A stretch of DNA of 64,000 bases from Ceratotherium simum simum (Eukaryota; Chordata; Mammalia; Perissodactyla; Rhinocerotidae): NCBI RefSeq assembly GCF_000283155.1, contig NW_004454156.1, positions 31,562,496 to 31,626,495 on the forward strand, in the 5' to 3' direction. Of the stretch, positions 10,210-21,534 are shown one piece after another. The notes under the pieces are model-generated. The model searched no databases, was not told the origin of the DNA, and was given only the letters and a program-made list of their open reading frames with translations. A program made the translations under genes and the position numbers. Each line of letters opens with the position of its first letter. Position 1 is the stretch's first letter.

Positions 10210-10320
10210 CTTCATCATTAGAAAGCCCCTTAAGGGCAATGATGGTGCATTATTAGTTCTGTTATCCTTAGTACCTGGCAAAGCTCCTGGATCATTTTAG
10301 GCAGTTAGTAAATGGGTTTG
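10210..10320 (+). mobile_element. L2 LINE 3' fragment
   Basis: The words 'aagggcaatgatggtgcatt' at 10232-10251, 'gtacctggcaaagc' and 'ggcagttagtaaatg' follow the L2 3' order. Confidence 0.5.
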
Positions 10321-10329
10321 GAAATACTC

Positions 10330-10470
10330 ATTGTTATTGGAAGAATATTAGAGCATCTATACTACTTTTTAATGGGTAACTGAGTGCCAACTACAGAGAG
10401 TAAATATTATTTATCCTCTCTGTACATGAGGAAGATATGGGACATTAGACTTCTGCAATTACTCCAGTGA
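10330..10470 (-). mobile_element. Weak MIR fragment
   Basis: 'aatattatttatcctctctg' followed by 'acatgaggaagatatgggac' is consistent with a reverse MIR core, heavily mutated. Confidence 0.35.
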
Positions 10471-10479
10471 CGTAAGATG

Positions 10480-11122
10480 GGAGAAAGTGGGTAATGTGTT
10501 CCAAGATGGCGAAGTGACATTGTCTCCATTCTATCCACACAAGGTCATGAGGTTCCAATAGGTCATCTAGTTCCAAGGTCAGAAAGCCAATAAGAGGTCC
10601 ACTGAAGACAAGCATCTGAATCTCTTACTTTCTCCACTGAACCAGACATTGAGCCTTGGCGCTGGACACTCTGAAACTTGGCCTGGCCTCACCGAAATCT
10701 TGGCCCAGGGTCTCCAATGGCTCCACTGAGCTTGGCGGGGTACACTGATAGAGTTGGCCCAGAAAGGCTCCAGGACAACGCCCAAACGCAGCAGTGTCCC
10801 CACCACAGAGCACTTGTTTTGGGGGCTTTACCTGACAGAGAGCAGTGTGTGGACAGCCCTGGCAAGTGGATTGAAGTTGGTTCTGACAACCCATGGCTGC
10901 ACACGGGTGGCTGGATTCCCCTGAGCCAAGGCCTGCTGGGCTCGGTTCAGGAGAGAGGCTATTGCCAATGGGCTGGGAGATTTAGCATTCCATCCTTGCT
11001 CCTTTAATCCCCTCTGCGCAGGAATGTTCCGCTGCAGAGACAGCAGAGCTTGCAGAGACAGGAGGTGGTGCCAAAAGGGAGGGGGTGGTGGAGAAACAGC
11101 TTTGTGGGATTTAGGGTGGTGT
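10480..11122. other. Non-coding unique stretch
   Basis: No known repeat is recognised. It is moderately GC-rich. Overlapping frames of 71-109 codons occur on both strands between 10579 and 11148, with no identifiable domain. Nothing more can be supported. Confidence 0.4.
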
Positions 11123-11124
11123 GT

Positions 11125-11300
11125 GTGGGGAAGCTGGGTTAGGTTCAATCATGGACTCACCGTGTGACCTTAGACAAGTCACATCCCCTCTCGGGACCAC
11201 ATTTATTCATCTTCAAAAGATGAGGATAGACTAAAAATATATTTAAGATTCATTTAGGATAAAGTTCTAAGATCCTAAGAGCTGTTTTAGTTGTGAAGTC
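11125..11300 (+). mobile_element. MIR SINE
   Basis: 'caccgtgtgaccttagacaa' at 11159-11178, a diverged 'ctctcgggaccaca' segment, and 'aaaagatgaggatagactaa' are in forward MIR order. Confidence 0.6.
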
Positions 11301-11489
11301 CAAGATGGGATTTTTGTTTTTAATCTACAAGGTCTCTCCAGATTTATAGAAGCATATTTGCAGGAAATAGGATATCTTAGTGGGATATCAAAGGGACAGT
11401 CCACCCCTCAATTCAATTCTAGGATTTTAAGCACCTTGAGGCAGAGCTGATGACTCATACTGCCCAGCACATAGAATTCTCCTGAATGC

Positions 11490-11650
11490 CAGATGGAAGG
11501 GCACTTAGAGGTCACCTAGTCCAACCTTCCCTAGTTTTAGATGGGGAAGCTGGAGACCAGAGATGAGAAGTTATTTTCTCAACACTGTACAATGAATCTC
11601 AAGCCCAGAACTCAGGTTCTCTGATCCCCAGAATAAAACTCTTTCTAATA
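11490..11650 (-). mobile_element. MIR-like SINE fragment
   Basis: 'gcacttagaggtcacctagt' at 11501-11520, 'agatggggaagctggagacc', and an ending in 'cagaactcaggttctctgat' fit a reverse MIR-type element. Confidence 0.5.
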
Positions 11651-12138
11651 ACTAAAATTTTCTGGTCTGAAATTTCATATAAGGCCTCTGAATTCCAAGG
11701 CTTTCAGATGCTTCATCTTTTAAATAGGTTTGGCTCTTCTCTCCTTAGGGTAACTTTCAGGGTTAACTCAGGGATTGAGCATGGAGACTATGAGAGTCTT
11801 AGGCTTATGTGACATCTGTGAAATCCAAAGGCATGTGTCCCTTGGGGATCCTGGAGATTTCTCCAAATCAGCCCAAGCCTTGGACAGCAGCCACCCTGGA
11901 AGGGATGTGGCCTCCTGCATAGCTGGTCCCAAGTCCAGTTCCAGGATAGGACATGAGACCCAAGTTGACACGGCACAAGCCCTATTGTGAACAAGAGAGA
12001 GTCACGACCCGCTACTGATGACTAATGTGGTAATTTGAAAAGTCTGCCTGCAACCAGAAAAACAAACAAGAACAATGAAACTTAAGGCAACCTTTTAGAC
12101 AACCAGGAGGCAGGGGAAGCTCAGAAGCATGAAAGAAG
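11651..12138. other. Non-coding stretch without recognised elements
   Basis: Nothing is recognised. The frames on both strands between 11768 and 11994 overlap one another and have no domain. Confidence 0.45.
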
Positions 12139-12139
12139 G

Positions 12140-12300
12140 AGTCCCCAACATTCATTGCCCCTTTCACAAACACTCACTAAGCACCTACCATGTGCAACCA
12201 ATATACCAAGCACTTTGGGGGATACAAAGAGGAAAGAAAACCAAGCCTGCCCCCTAAAACCTCACAATTTGAGGGGCTTAGACAAACACTCATATGGCTA
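12140..12300 (-). mobile_element. L2 LINE 3' fragment, reverse
   Basis: 'actaagcacctaccatgtgc' at 12177-12196, 'caagcactttgggggataca' and 'aagcctgccccctaaaacct' are the reverse-complement order of the L2 3' terminus. Confidence 0.65.
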
Positions 12301-12369
12301 ACGCTTCCAAGCAGTAAGTAAATAATATCTCATCTATCCCCTGTAGCTTTATATACAATATGATATTAA

Positions 12370-12857
12370 GCAGCTCCAGCCTAGATCTCTCTTTTGAACT
12401 TTAGACCAGAATCCTATACAACATCACTGCTTCAATGTCTCACAGGCAACATAACTTCTTCAAACAGAACTCACGATCTTTCACCCCTAATTTCCATTGT
12501 GCCGTTTGAGTAAATGACACTATAATTTACTCAGTTGCTCATTCCAGAAATGGGAGTCATCCTTGATAACTACTTCTCCCTCATCAACCCCTCACATTCA
12601 ATCACTGAGTCCTGTAAATTCAAAACATTTTAAAAATGTCTCAGTTTGTCCCATCTTAACTGCTGCTTCCCTGAATGTAAGCCCACATAACCTCTTGCCT
12701 CAAAAGAGTCAGAATTGGCCATCTAGAATCCACTATTGCTTCCAATCCACTCTCCACTGAGCAGTAAAACTGAATTTTTTCAAACACACATTTGATTTGG
12801 TCACACTCCTGCTTAAAATGTTTCAATGGAGACTTCTGATTCCACCCAAGAATGATT
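12370..12857 (+). mobile_element. L2 LINE, region upstream of 3' end
   Basis: 'gggagtcatccttgataact' at 12551-12570, 'cactgagtcctgtaaattca' near 12603, 'gccatctagaatccactatt' and 'gcttaaaatgtttcaatgg' near 12811 follow L2 order. The element is cut off before its terminal region by the next element. Confidence 0.6.
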
Positions 12858-13580
12858 TAACTGTTATGGGAATTGCTTCAGAAACATAAGTAGAAAACTG
12901 GGAAAAACACATAAAACAATCTTTTTCAGACATTAGACAACAGGCAGCACAGGACTGTGATCCCTGAAAGAAAAGAAGCAAATAAGGTGAGCCTTATGAT
13001 TGTGTTAGCTTACTGCTTGGAGCCAGCTTCCAGGCTGCAGCATGGGGAGGGGGAAGGAAACAGAATCTGACTGAGTTAAGAAGACAGAGAGCAAAGTTAG
13101 AGGATGCTGAGACAGCTGGAATTTGTGGGCAGAAAACTGAAGAGGAGGGAACTGCAGAGAAAGAGAGAGATCCCCAGATCTTCAGAGGAGTCCCCTTGAG
13201 TCTTTGACTGAATACTGATCTGAGCACACACAAGAGGAAAATCCCAAACACTGGGGGAAAAACATGGGAAAGCAGTAGGCCAAACAATTCCCAGGACTCA
13301 CACAAGGATGGGAATAGTTTGTGTTCCCAAGGGTCAGAGCAGAGAAACCTTGTCATTCAGAGGCAACGAATAGAGTCCTCAGAAGGGTCACACCTTAGTA
13401 ATGAAGCCAAATTAGTCCCAAAATGAAGGCTGATCTAGATATGTCATAACAAAGCTTAAGAGAAACCTTCTAAAAGATAAAACTGTCCCAAAGTTACTTA
13501 ACTGCTCAGCAGTACAAAATCTAATGCTCTTGAAATACATACAACAAAATCAAGCACCCAAAAACATAAAATTCACAATA

Positions 13581-13707
13581 TCTGGCATCCAATAAAAAGT
13601 TACCAGATATGCAAAGAAGCATGACCCATAATCCGGAGAAAAATCTGGCATCCAATAAAAAGTTACCAGATATGCAAAGAAAACATGACCCATAATCAGG
13701 AGAAAAA
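13581..13707 (+). repeat. Tandem duplication, two units of 63 and 64 bp
   Basis: Unit one is 13581-13643 and unit two is 13644-13707. Both begin 'tctggcatccaataaaaagt' and differ only at 'aagaagcatg' versus 'aagaaaacatg' and at one C/A site. The units are far more alike than expected given the age of the host element, so the duplication arose after insertion. Confidence 0.95.
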
Positions 13708-13799
13708 TCAATCAATATGATCAGATCTAGAAATGACAGAGATGGCTGAATTAGTAGATAAGGATTATTAAAAGGCTTATATAAGTCTTACATACATGT

Positions 13800-13802
<3 letters not shown>

Positions 13803-13840
<38 letters not shown>
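13803..13840. repeat. (AT)19 microsatellite
   Basis: An uninterrupted AT dinucleotide run of 38 bases inside the L1M/HAL1 element. It is self-complementary and therefore could form a cruciform. It is probably polymorphic in length. Confidence 0.97.
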
Positions 13841-13844
<4 letters not shown>

Positions 13845-14575
13845 AAGGATATAAAGAAAAATATGTATGTGATGAAGAAATAAATGGAAGATGTAGAAAG
13901 GATGTACATGGAACTTCTAGAGATGAAAAATACAATATCTGAAATGAAAAAATACATTAAATGAGATTAACAACAGATTATAACTGCAGAAGAAAAGATT
14001 AGTGAACTTGAAGATGTAGCAATAGAATCTATCTAATATAAAACAGAGAGAGAAAAGAAAAACAGTGCCTCAGTGAGCGTAGGACAATATCATGCAATTT
14101 AAAATATGTGTAATTAGAGTCCCAGAAGAAGAATGAGTACAGAAACATTTTTGAAAATCAATAGACAAATTTTTCCAAATTTGATGGAAATTTTAAACCC
14201 AAGAAACATAAAGAAAACCACACTGAGGAAATTATAATCAAATGGCAGAAAAACAGTGGAAAAAAAGGAAATTTTAAAAGCGGCCAGAGAAAAAAGACAC
14301 CTTAAGAACAGAGGAACAAAGACAAGAATGACAGCAGACTTCTCGACAGAAACCACATGGGCCAGAAGAGAATGGAACAATGTATTTAAAGTGCCAAAAC
14401 AGACAACGGTCAAATTAGGGTTCTGTACCTAACAAAAATATCTTTAAAAATTAAGGCAAAATGAAGACTTTTACACATCAACAAAAGCTAAGATAATTCA
14501 TTGCTAGCAGATCTGCACTAAAAGAAATGTTAAAGGGAGTTTTTCTGGCAGAAGGGAGAGACCAAGGGGTAGAAA

Positions 14576-15476
14576 AGAGAGACCAAGAGGAAGAGAGGGG
14601 ACAGCTGAGGGGCAGATGGAGGATCTCAGCAGGGAGACTGAGAAGGAATTAATTTGCACCAAATTGACTTCATTAAATTGACTTAGAGTTCTTTGGTGCT
14701 GAGGCTTTCTTTGGCCTCTGACCAGCCATTCTCACCTGCACCTCACAGTCTGCTTTCGTCTCTTCTCCAGGAGAGTTCTGCATCTTTTCCAGGCCTGCTC
14801 CCTCTTATCCTGATCCTAAATCACTCACCTCAACTCTATTGGCCCTTCACCTTCTTCCTTGGTCTGTCATTCCCTGGAGAGCTGGACAATCCCGGCCTCC
14901 CTGCCTCACTTCTCCAAGAGACCGTCTCCCTCCCTCTGCCTCCTATGTCATCCCACCCATATTTGAACGCTCACTTTCCCTTTAAGATGACCTCTTTCTG
15001 TGACTTTTGCTTTTTACTGTCCTCCCTTCAGCATCTTTTGAACTTTTAATATGAGCATATATTACTTCGATGATAATAATAATAATATTGATAAAAACTC
15101 AGGTTGGGTAATGAATGAATGAAGGAATAAAAGAATATTCCCAGTCTCAGACTGTCTCAAATGGTGCAAGCTTAGAATCTGTGAGCGGATGTGAATGTGT
15201 CTCTTAGCCTCCCCAGGAACCGTGGGCCCTGGCCACACAACCGCCCAGGGCCGCCTGGTAGTGCAAGGCAGGAAAAACCCAGGCCATATGGAGAAAACCT
15301 GAGTCATCTCTTTCACCCCCAGACCTCAACGTGGAACCACTAGTGACGCTGAGAAGCATGGGACTCAGCATTCCTTTTCCCAAACACCCCCGGCTCGGAA
15401 GCTCAGGATCTCTCCCCCTTCCTAGTCAACCATGCTGTCAAGCCTTCCGTGTGCTCAGGGCCACTGTGATAAGAAG
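14576..15476. other. Non-coding stretch without recognised elements
   Basis: A purine-rich stretch at 14560-14640 is followed by C/T-rich unique text and a short (AAT)n array at about 15072-15089. The frame at 14693-15049 (118 codons) is Leu/Ser/Pro-rich through composition and has no domain. Confidence 0.4.
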
Positions 15477-15479
15477 GAG

Positions 15480-15695
15480 GTGCAAAGAGTTAGTCTCAAA
15501 TTGTCCAGGGTTTACTTCTTGGCTCTGCCTCTTGTTTGTCTGTGTGCTTCCAGGTAAGTAAATTTCATCTTCCTGAGAGTTGGTATTCTTTCCTGTGAAC
15601 TGAGGATAATAGTATCCACCTCTTGGGGCTTCTGTGAGGCCCAAATGAGATAACAAGTGTTAGAGCCTGGTATGAAGTAGAAACGTGTCCCCTTC
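15480..15695 (+). mobile_element. MIR SINE
   Basis: 'ttgtccagggtttacttctt' at 15501-15520, 'gtgaactgaggataatagta' near 15595, and 'ctgtgaggcccaaatgagat' near 15631 are in forward MIR order. Confidence 0.65.
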
Positions 15696-15839
15696 CTACT
15701 CTCTCCACCAAGAAGCTCCGAATGCTAACGGTTTGTTCTCTCCCTCCTGATATCTCTGGAGATAACGCCTTGTGCCCTGGGCATCACAGAGGGCTGGCAG
15801 GAACGGCTTGGAGGCACTGTGTCTAATTTCCATAAATGA

Positions 15840-15965
15840 CCCTGGAAGCCGCTGTCTCCTCATCTGTAAAATGGCACAACTGTACCTACCTCACAGGGCA
15901 GCATGCAAATTCGGAGGGAATACATTTGTGAAATAATTCTATAAATTGCCAGTGCTCTGCAATAC
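15840..15965 (+). mobile_element. MIR SINE core
   Basis: 'tcctcatctgtaaaatggca' at 15857-15876 and 'ctacctcacagggcagcatg' leave little doubt about a forward MIR core. Confidence 0.65.
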
Positions 15966-16388
15966 AGATGAGAAACTAAAGTTGACAACCATTAGATGAT
16001 CTGCTCAGGATTGCCCCACCTATGATGTTATAGCTTAATATTCACATCTGAAAAATGGATTATTATTATATATGAATGAGAGTCAATTATATGTAATTAT
16101 TAATAAAATCTAGTGATACGAGAGCAGTGTCTGTCATTTACGGAGTGTGCAATCCGTGGCAGGCAGTGGTGTGCCCAGGTCAGGGGTGGTTGGAGTGTTC
16201 AACACGGATGGTGAAGAATATTTATCACTGATGTTTAGAAATGTTGACGTGTGGGGGTCATAAAAAGCAGAACGGACTTTAGTCATCTGTATAATGATTT
16301 TTAAACTACAGGCAATGCAGCCCCGTTTGCCTGCATTCCGGGTGGACCATGCCCAATGCCCTTGGGACACCACTGGTAGCAGGCTATG
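15966..16388. other. Non-coding stretch without recognised elements
   Basis: An AT-rich segment at 16055-16115 is followed by unique sequence. Nothing else is supported. Confidence 0.45.
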
Positions 16389-16389
16389 T

Positions 16390-16560
16390 AGTAGGCAGTT
16401 TCAGAAAGATTCTTTTATCTAATATTCATGCCAACCCTGGGAGGGAGATGCACTTCTCCTCTGCTTGTTCACAAATAAGGAAACTGAGGTGGAATGGAAG
16501 ACCTTTTCCCAAGGTCACCTACCCCTTGGTTCCAGGGGAACCCAGCTCCAAAACCTTCCT
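16390..16560 (-). mobile_element. MIR SINE
   Basis: 'taaggaaactgaggtggaat' at 16477-16496 and 'ttttcccaaggtcacctacc' at 16503-16522, preceded by 'aatattcatgccaaccctgg', give a reverse MIR. Confidence 0.7.
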
Positions 16561-17505
16561 GGCTGAGGATCGGAGGGTGTCTAGGAAAGCATCAAGGAGG
16601 GCCCTTTGGGGACATTGTCTGGTGGCTGGGTGAGCGTGTTGCTTCAGCTCACTTCACAGAAGCTGCTCGTCTGGGGCAGGAACCGACCTTCATCACGCCT
16701 GTCTCCCTCTCCTCATATTTACGTCTCCTTGTAAGAGCAGAGTACCAAGGCCTCCACACAGCCAGAGGGAACACCTTAACAAAAACGTTAAAAAGGAGCA
16801 AGATGCATGTTTTGTTGGTGAGGAGCTGTGGTCAACAGTCCGTCCTCCTCAAGCCATTTCCTGGCGTGCACGGCTTTGGTCGAATGATTACTTCAGGCTG
16901 CAGAAATTTCACCGCAGGTTGCACAGCCCAGATCAAGCTGCTTTGGGTGACTATGTGCGGGCCTGGCATGGAAGAGGAAAGCCCCTGGGCCCTGCTGGGC
17001 AGCAGGGCCAGCTGCTGTCTTGTGGGAGCAAGCAGAGGTTAAGAGACCAGTGGAACCAAGGTCCCAGGGCAGCGAGGCTCTGGCCACACCGCGGTCAGGG
17101 CCAACAGGCCTTCTGGAAATGCCCCAGCTGTGGCTTTGCTCTGTGCCCTGGGGAAATGGCCGCTTACAGGCCCTTCCAGGCTGAGAGACAGCAATTTTCT
17201 GGATAATTCCGGCTCCAAACCTCTCTCTGCCTTCATTCCAATTATTCAGGGTTATTGTGGGAATTCTGAGGAAGGACTTGAACTGCACCAAACCAGGGAC
17301 CATGAATAGGAACCAACCGCTCAACTGGCGGAATCCTAAACCAAACCCCAATATTAACTTTCTATAAATGCAATTCAGATAGAATCAACGTTGTTTTTGT
17401 TTTTAAACAAAACCAAACCGAAGCAGATCTGTTGGAACCTGAATCAAACCTCTATGTGTACTAAAATTAATGGACCAGAATAAACTTGGAAAATAAAAAC
17501 ATTTT
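16561..17505. other. Repeat-free unique block
   Basis: One of the longer stretches in which I recognise no interspersed repeat. Frames of 182 codons (plus, 16494-17042) and 152 codons (minus, 16893-17351) overlap each other, have no recognisable domain, and the first begins inside a MIR. At 17388-17420 a T-rich and an A-rich arm face each other as an imperfect inverted repeat. Conserved non-coding function is possible but unproven. Confidence 0.35.
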
Positions 17506-17509
17506 TTGA

Positions 17510-18120
17510 ACGAAAACACTATTTCATCAGGCTTGTTGGACTGGGATTTTTTTATGTCTTTAAAAAATGGGAAAAAATCCAAATATGGAAATAATAATTA
17601 CTCATTGCAAAACATTCAGAAAAATCAAAACAGTTTAAAGATGCATATCATTTGCAATCTCACCACCGGGATATTTCCACAATTTTTTTCAACACACTTT
17701 TTTCCCCCTTGTTACATAAATGTGATTATATTATATGGGCTATTTAATCCCTTCCTTTTTTGTTAAGAATATCTCATGGAAAAGTTCCATATTAATATCT
17801 AGAAAGCTACATCATTATTTTTAATGGTTGCAAAGTATTCATTGGATAGATCCTGGTTCTCTAATGGTAGTTATTTAGGTTACTTCCATTACTTTACTTT
17901 TACAAATAATGCTTCAGTGAATGCCTTTGCAACATGAATCTTTGTACCCTGGCCTGATTATTTGGATAAATTATTGAAGTGTTTCTAAGTCAAAGAATAT
18001 ACATATTTTCTACTTTTCATACTTATTTCCAGATTTTCCCTGCAGAAAGGTCATAACAATGTCCACTCCCACCCTCTGTGGATAAAAATGCTGATTTCCC
18101 CATACCCTGGCTAACGCTGA
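17510..18120 (-). mobile_element. L1 (old L1M type) 3' region
   Basis: The reverse-strand wording of an L1 3' region: 'tttttaatggttgcaaagta' at 17819-17838, 'gttatttaggttacttccat' near 17870, 'aaataatgcttcagtgaatg' near 17904, and 'tgtccactcccaccctctgt' near 18060. There is no intact frame. Confidence 0.6.
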
Positions 18121-18190
18121 CATGCTCAAGGTGTCCGTCTCTCTATCTGTCCTTCCAGAACTCCAGAGGGAACAATACCACCCCCAACTG

Positions 18191-18303
18191 CAGGATGACT
18201 AACTGTATCAGTTTGTTTAGAACTGAGAAGGGTCTTGGGACATGAAACTTCCAGTTTTAAAACCTGGAAAGTCCTGGGAAAACTGGCAGGAGTTGGTCAC
18301 CTT
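18191..18303. mobile_element. Short TIR DNA-transposon remnant
   Basis: The left edge 'caggatgactaactg' and right edge 'agttggtcacctt' are inverted relatives. The interior 'aaaacctggaaagtcctggg' mirrors the left half. About 113 bp in all, it looks like a MITE of hAT type. Family not assigned. Confidence 0.5.
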
Positions 18304-18404
18304 ACACAACCCTTGAAAGCCACACAGCCAGGACTTTTATGAGAACCCCACTGCTCCGGTGCTGAGTTTTGCTACAGCTGATGGGAGCAGGAGTGGACAC
18401 CTGG

Positions 18405-18660
18405 GCCAAGGATGGCTGATCACTTGTTAGGAAGAAATCATCTGAGCCAATCAGATTTCCTCTTTGCGGAATCTGCTTTGGGAACAAGGAAAGAATTTAT
18501 CAGTGAGCGCTGGGAAATAGGTGTGGAAGTTCATCAACTAAAGAGTGGACAAAAGGGGTCTGTTAGCCAAGTACCAGCCAAAGTAATGTGGGAGAAGAAA
18601 CCAGGAGTAAGGAAGAGGAGCTGGCTATAAGAGGCAGAGCGAGGAGCAGAGGACCTGCGT
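18405..18660 (+). mobile_element. Possible ancient LTR-type remnant
   Basis: 'gagccaatcagatttcctct' at 18443-18462, followed by a purine-rich region and 'gctggctataagaggcagag' near 18621, parallels the element at 4290-4600. Both carry a CCAAT core. The family is uncertain. Confidence 0.3.
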
Positions 18661-19238
18661 TGTGTTAACGGAGAAGCAAGATTCTTCAACCTTCCTGCAC
18701 TTCCCAAGGACTTTCTTGCTCTCCTTCTCTGGTTTCCTGTGCAACTGTCCTCAAAATAACTGCTTATGCCCCCTCCCTCTCATTAACTCACTATCCCTTG
18801 AAGGAATCTCAGTTCCTTGCAAGCCAAGAGGCCTGTCCAACTCTCCTGGGTATGATCCATCATGTTCATCTTTACCAACAAACCTGATTGGCCAAAATGG
18901 ACTTCTCATCTACTTTTGTTAAAACTTGAATATCTTGAATAATACCAAATTTGAACATCTTCTTGGAAATGCATGCTTCCAGGATTTATTCTGTGGGCCA
19001 GGGGCAGGTGAAGAGTGAGGTACAGGGTAACTCACCAGATCCTCTGATGGGCTATCTGAGGCTTGCTCTTCAGAGTGGCAAGCTGCCTCCCCTTTCCAGC
19101 ACTGGCTCTGGCCTGGTAGCCTGTCTGTGGTCACGTGCGCACGCCTCCTACTTCTGGGTCCTTCTGGCTTTTTAACCCCAGTCTGATAACCTCACCCAGA
19201 TTAAACCCATCTCTGTAGCTGAGCAGGAGGAACTTCAC
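18661..19238. other. Non-coding stretch without recognised elements
   Basis: No repeat family is recognised. 'tgtggtcacgtgcgcacgcc' near 19125 contains a CACGTG E-box, which may be chance. Confidence 0.4.
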
Positions 19239-19239
19239 C

Positions 19240-19620
19240 CTGACCTTCCAACCAAGGCTGCCTTTGTACTTGCTCTGTCCTCTGCCAGGAGCACTCTCCA
19301 GGTAACCCATGGCCAGAGGTTTCTTTTCATTCCCATTTCAGCTCAAATGTCAGCTCCTCAGAGAAGCCTACCCAGACTCTCTCATTTAATGTGGCTTCCT
19401 CCCCTCCACCTCCCCATGCACTCTCCATAACATTACTGTTTTCTTTTCCACATAGAATGTATCACAATTTCATATTATATGAATAATTTTTATTGTTTGT
19501 CTCCCCTACTAGAAGTAAGCTCCTGGGCACTTGTCTAGAATGTTTTGCTCACTGCATTCCCAGTATATAGGACAAGGCCTCACAGGTGAGCAGGTACTAA
19601 TTGACTGAGTTAATTAATTA
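19240..19620 (+). mobile_element. L2 LINE 3' region
   Basis: 'cagctcaaatgtcagctcct' at 19339-19358, 'agagaagcctacccagactc', 'catagaatgtatcacaattt' and 'tattgtttgtctcccctact' near 19490 give a clear forward L2 series ending in a degraded tail. Confidence 0.75.
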
Positions 19621-19759
19621 ACAACGGGGAAAAAAAATTCCTTGCAGCAAAGGTAGGTTGGCCCCCTTATCATGGTCAGCCTGAGGGGGACAGCTGGTGA
19701 ACTCCCTAGCTAACGAGTCTGTGATTTGAGGTCCTCATGTATTTCCCAGGAAATCTCAT

Positions 19760-20272
19760 GTGGTTTGTCAGCTTGAAACCCTCCAGTGGCTTCCCACAGC
19801 ACTTGGAATAACAAGGCCTGCAGGGCTTGACCCTTGCTGATCTACCCAATATCATCTGCTTCCCTGTGCCCCTTTCTCACTCTGCTTCAGCCCCAGTGGC
19901 CTTCTTTGAGTTCCTTGAGTCAAGCTCTATTCTGCCTCCGGGCCTTTGCACACACTATTCCCTCTGGCTGGAATGTCCTTCCCCTCATTTTATCTGCAAT
20001 CCAAAGAAGCTTTCTGTGACTTTCATATCGAAGTATCCTCCCCTGGGCTGGGCCTCCATTACCTCCTTCACGTGTCCACTAGCATATTTCCTCATTTATT
20101 TGCACACTTGTTTTTATATTATGTGACTCTCCCCTGTCCCCCTCCCCATGCATTTTAAGCTTCATCAGTAGAGAGACCATCTGTTTTTTTTTTCAGTCTA
20201 TCACTGTATCCTCAAACTCAGAACAGATGCTTGATAAATATTACTGAATGAGTGAATGAATGAATGAAAGAA
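19760..20272 (+). mobile_element. L2 LINE 3' region
   Basis: A second L2 directly after the first: 'ccctccagtggcttcccaca' at 19779-19798, 'ctccgggcctttgcacacac' near 19936, 'ctggctggaatgtccttccc' near 19963, and the terminus 'gcttgataaatattactgaa' with TGAA repeats to 20270. Confidence 0.8.
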
Positions 20273-21075
20273 CTATTTTAACAGCAAAGCCAGCCACTGC
20301 AATTGACCATCTCCAACAGTTAACTGACTTATGGTCAATAATTCTGTACCTCAAATTAACTCATTCAGTCACCAGATAATTTCTGCACTCCAACCATCCT
20401 CAAAGGTACACCAGAAAGTTATACGCTTAAGATCAAAACATCGTGTGCTTTACAGAAAATATTTTATGAAAGTTTCAAGCTTTACCTACATTTAAAAATT
20501 TTCTGTCCCCAATGCTTCTATGTTCTGCAGGGAGCACTTTTGGGGCCTTTCTTTGCTTCTCATGCCTTTGGGGAGCTCCAGCTTGTTTTTGGAGATCCCC
20601 TGAGATCTCTCTTTGGGACATTTTGACCGTCCTTGCCCAAATGGGCTGAGCATCTATTCAGACTTGACAGCATGTCTCAGCAAACAGATGTTCCAGGAAG
20701 CAACCAAAATCTGCCTCAATATCAAGGGAATCCATACACAGAAAGCAAAATCCTGCACAAATCCCCTTGGGATGACCTTCCCAGTAACCCAGTCGTTTGA
20801 GGCTAGGAAGGGGGCTTTCTCTTACATGAGCACAGGGAGCATAGAAAGACTCTGTGGCCTTATTCTTTATGCAGCTCAGGATAACAGTCTTCTTGCAAGG
20901 AAGAGCATCTTTTCCTGGATGCCCTTAGCTGATAAGTTTAGCTTTTCCTTAGGGGAAAAGTAGCCAACCCTCAGTTATCCAACATGAGTTTGGATTTCAG
21001 CTGAAATAATCTCTTTTTAAGCAGTGCGTTCTGAAGATCCTTCATGCTAGGCGGAAAGAGAATCCACAGGAGCCA
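20273..21075. other. Unassigned non-coding block
   Basis: I recognise no repeat family in these 0.8 kb. A plus-strand frame of 116 codons at 20613-20963 has no recognisable domain and nothing around it suggests splice sites in the right places. Confidence 0.35.
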
Positions 21076-21079
21076 AGAG

Positions 21080-21205
21080 GCCCACGCTGCAGTCTGATGC
21101 TCTGTGACTCTGGACAGGCCACTTCCCCTCGGTGGGCCTCAGTTTCCCCATTTGTAAAATGAGAGTTAGGCTGCCTGGTCTAAGGGCCGTTCCTTCTCAA
21201 TTTCA
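21080..21205 (+). mobile_element. MIR SINE core
   Basis: 'ctctgtgactctggacaggc' at 21100-21119 and 'ctcagtttccccatttgtaa' at 21139-21158 are textbook MIR words in forward order. Confidence 0.75.
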
Positions 21206-21310
21206 GTGGTTTTCAATCCTGGCTGCAGGTTAGAATTGCCTTGGGGAGTGAGCAGAGCTAGGGCACTGGCATTTTTTTTTTTAAGTGCCCAGGAGATTCT
21301 GAAATCTGAG
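21206..21310 (+). mobile_element. MER5-like hAT transposon fragment
   Basis: 'gtggttttcaatcctggctg' at 21207-21226, 'ggttagaattgccttgggga' and 'agtgcccaggagattctgaa' follow the left half of MER5-type elements. A poly-T run sits at 21272-21282. Confidence 0.6.
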
Positions 21311-21534
21311 ATATTTTGGAGTGTTGGCCCATGGCAGATGACAAGAAAGACAGAACGTGGACCAGCGGAGATTTTTAGTTACTTTTCTGTTATTTTCTAG
21401 AAGTGTCTCTGGCAACTCTAGGTGACTAGATTCCAAGTACAGCTCATGACCTGTTGACTAAGCATTTAACAAACTCTTCTAAAACTATTTCCTAAATCTT
21501 GTTGCAAATACTCCTCCATGAGACATTATAATCC

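Larger units (their letters stand above)
12860..14575 (+). mobile_element. L1M/HAL1-like LINE, ORF1 region remnant
   Basis: About 1.7 kb of A-rich forward sequence matches the 5'UTR/ORF1 half of old L1 or HAL1: 'ggaacttctagagatgaaaa' near 13910, 'aaaagattagtgaacttgaa' near 13993, 'gtgtaattagagtcccagaa' near 14108, 'acaaagacaagaatgacagc' near 14317, and 'aaagaaatgttaaagggagt' near 14520. The frame is broken by many stops and indels, so no protein is encoded. It carries a local tandem duplication and an (AT)19 run. Confidence 0.65.

Noticed and set aside
16494..17042. 182-codon plus frame
   Set aside because: It starts inside a MIR, overlaps a 152-codon minus frame, and has no domain or splice context.
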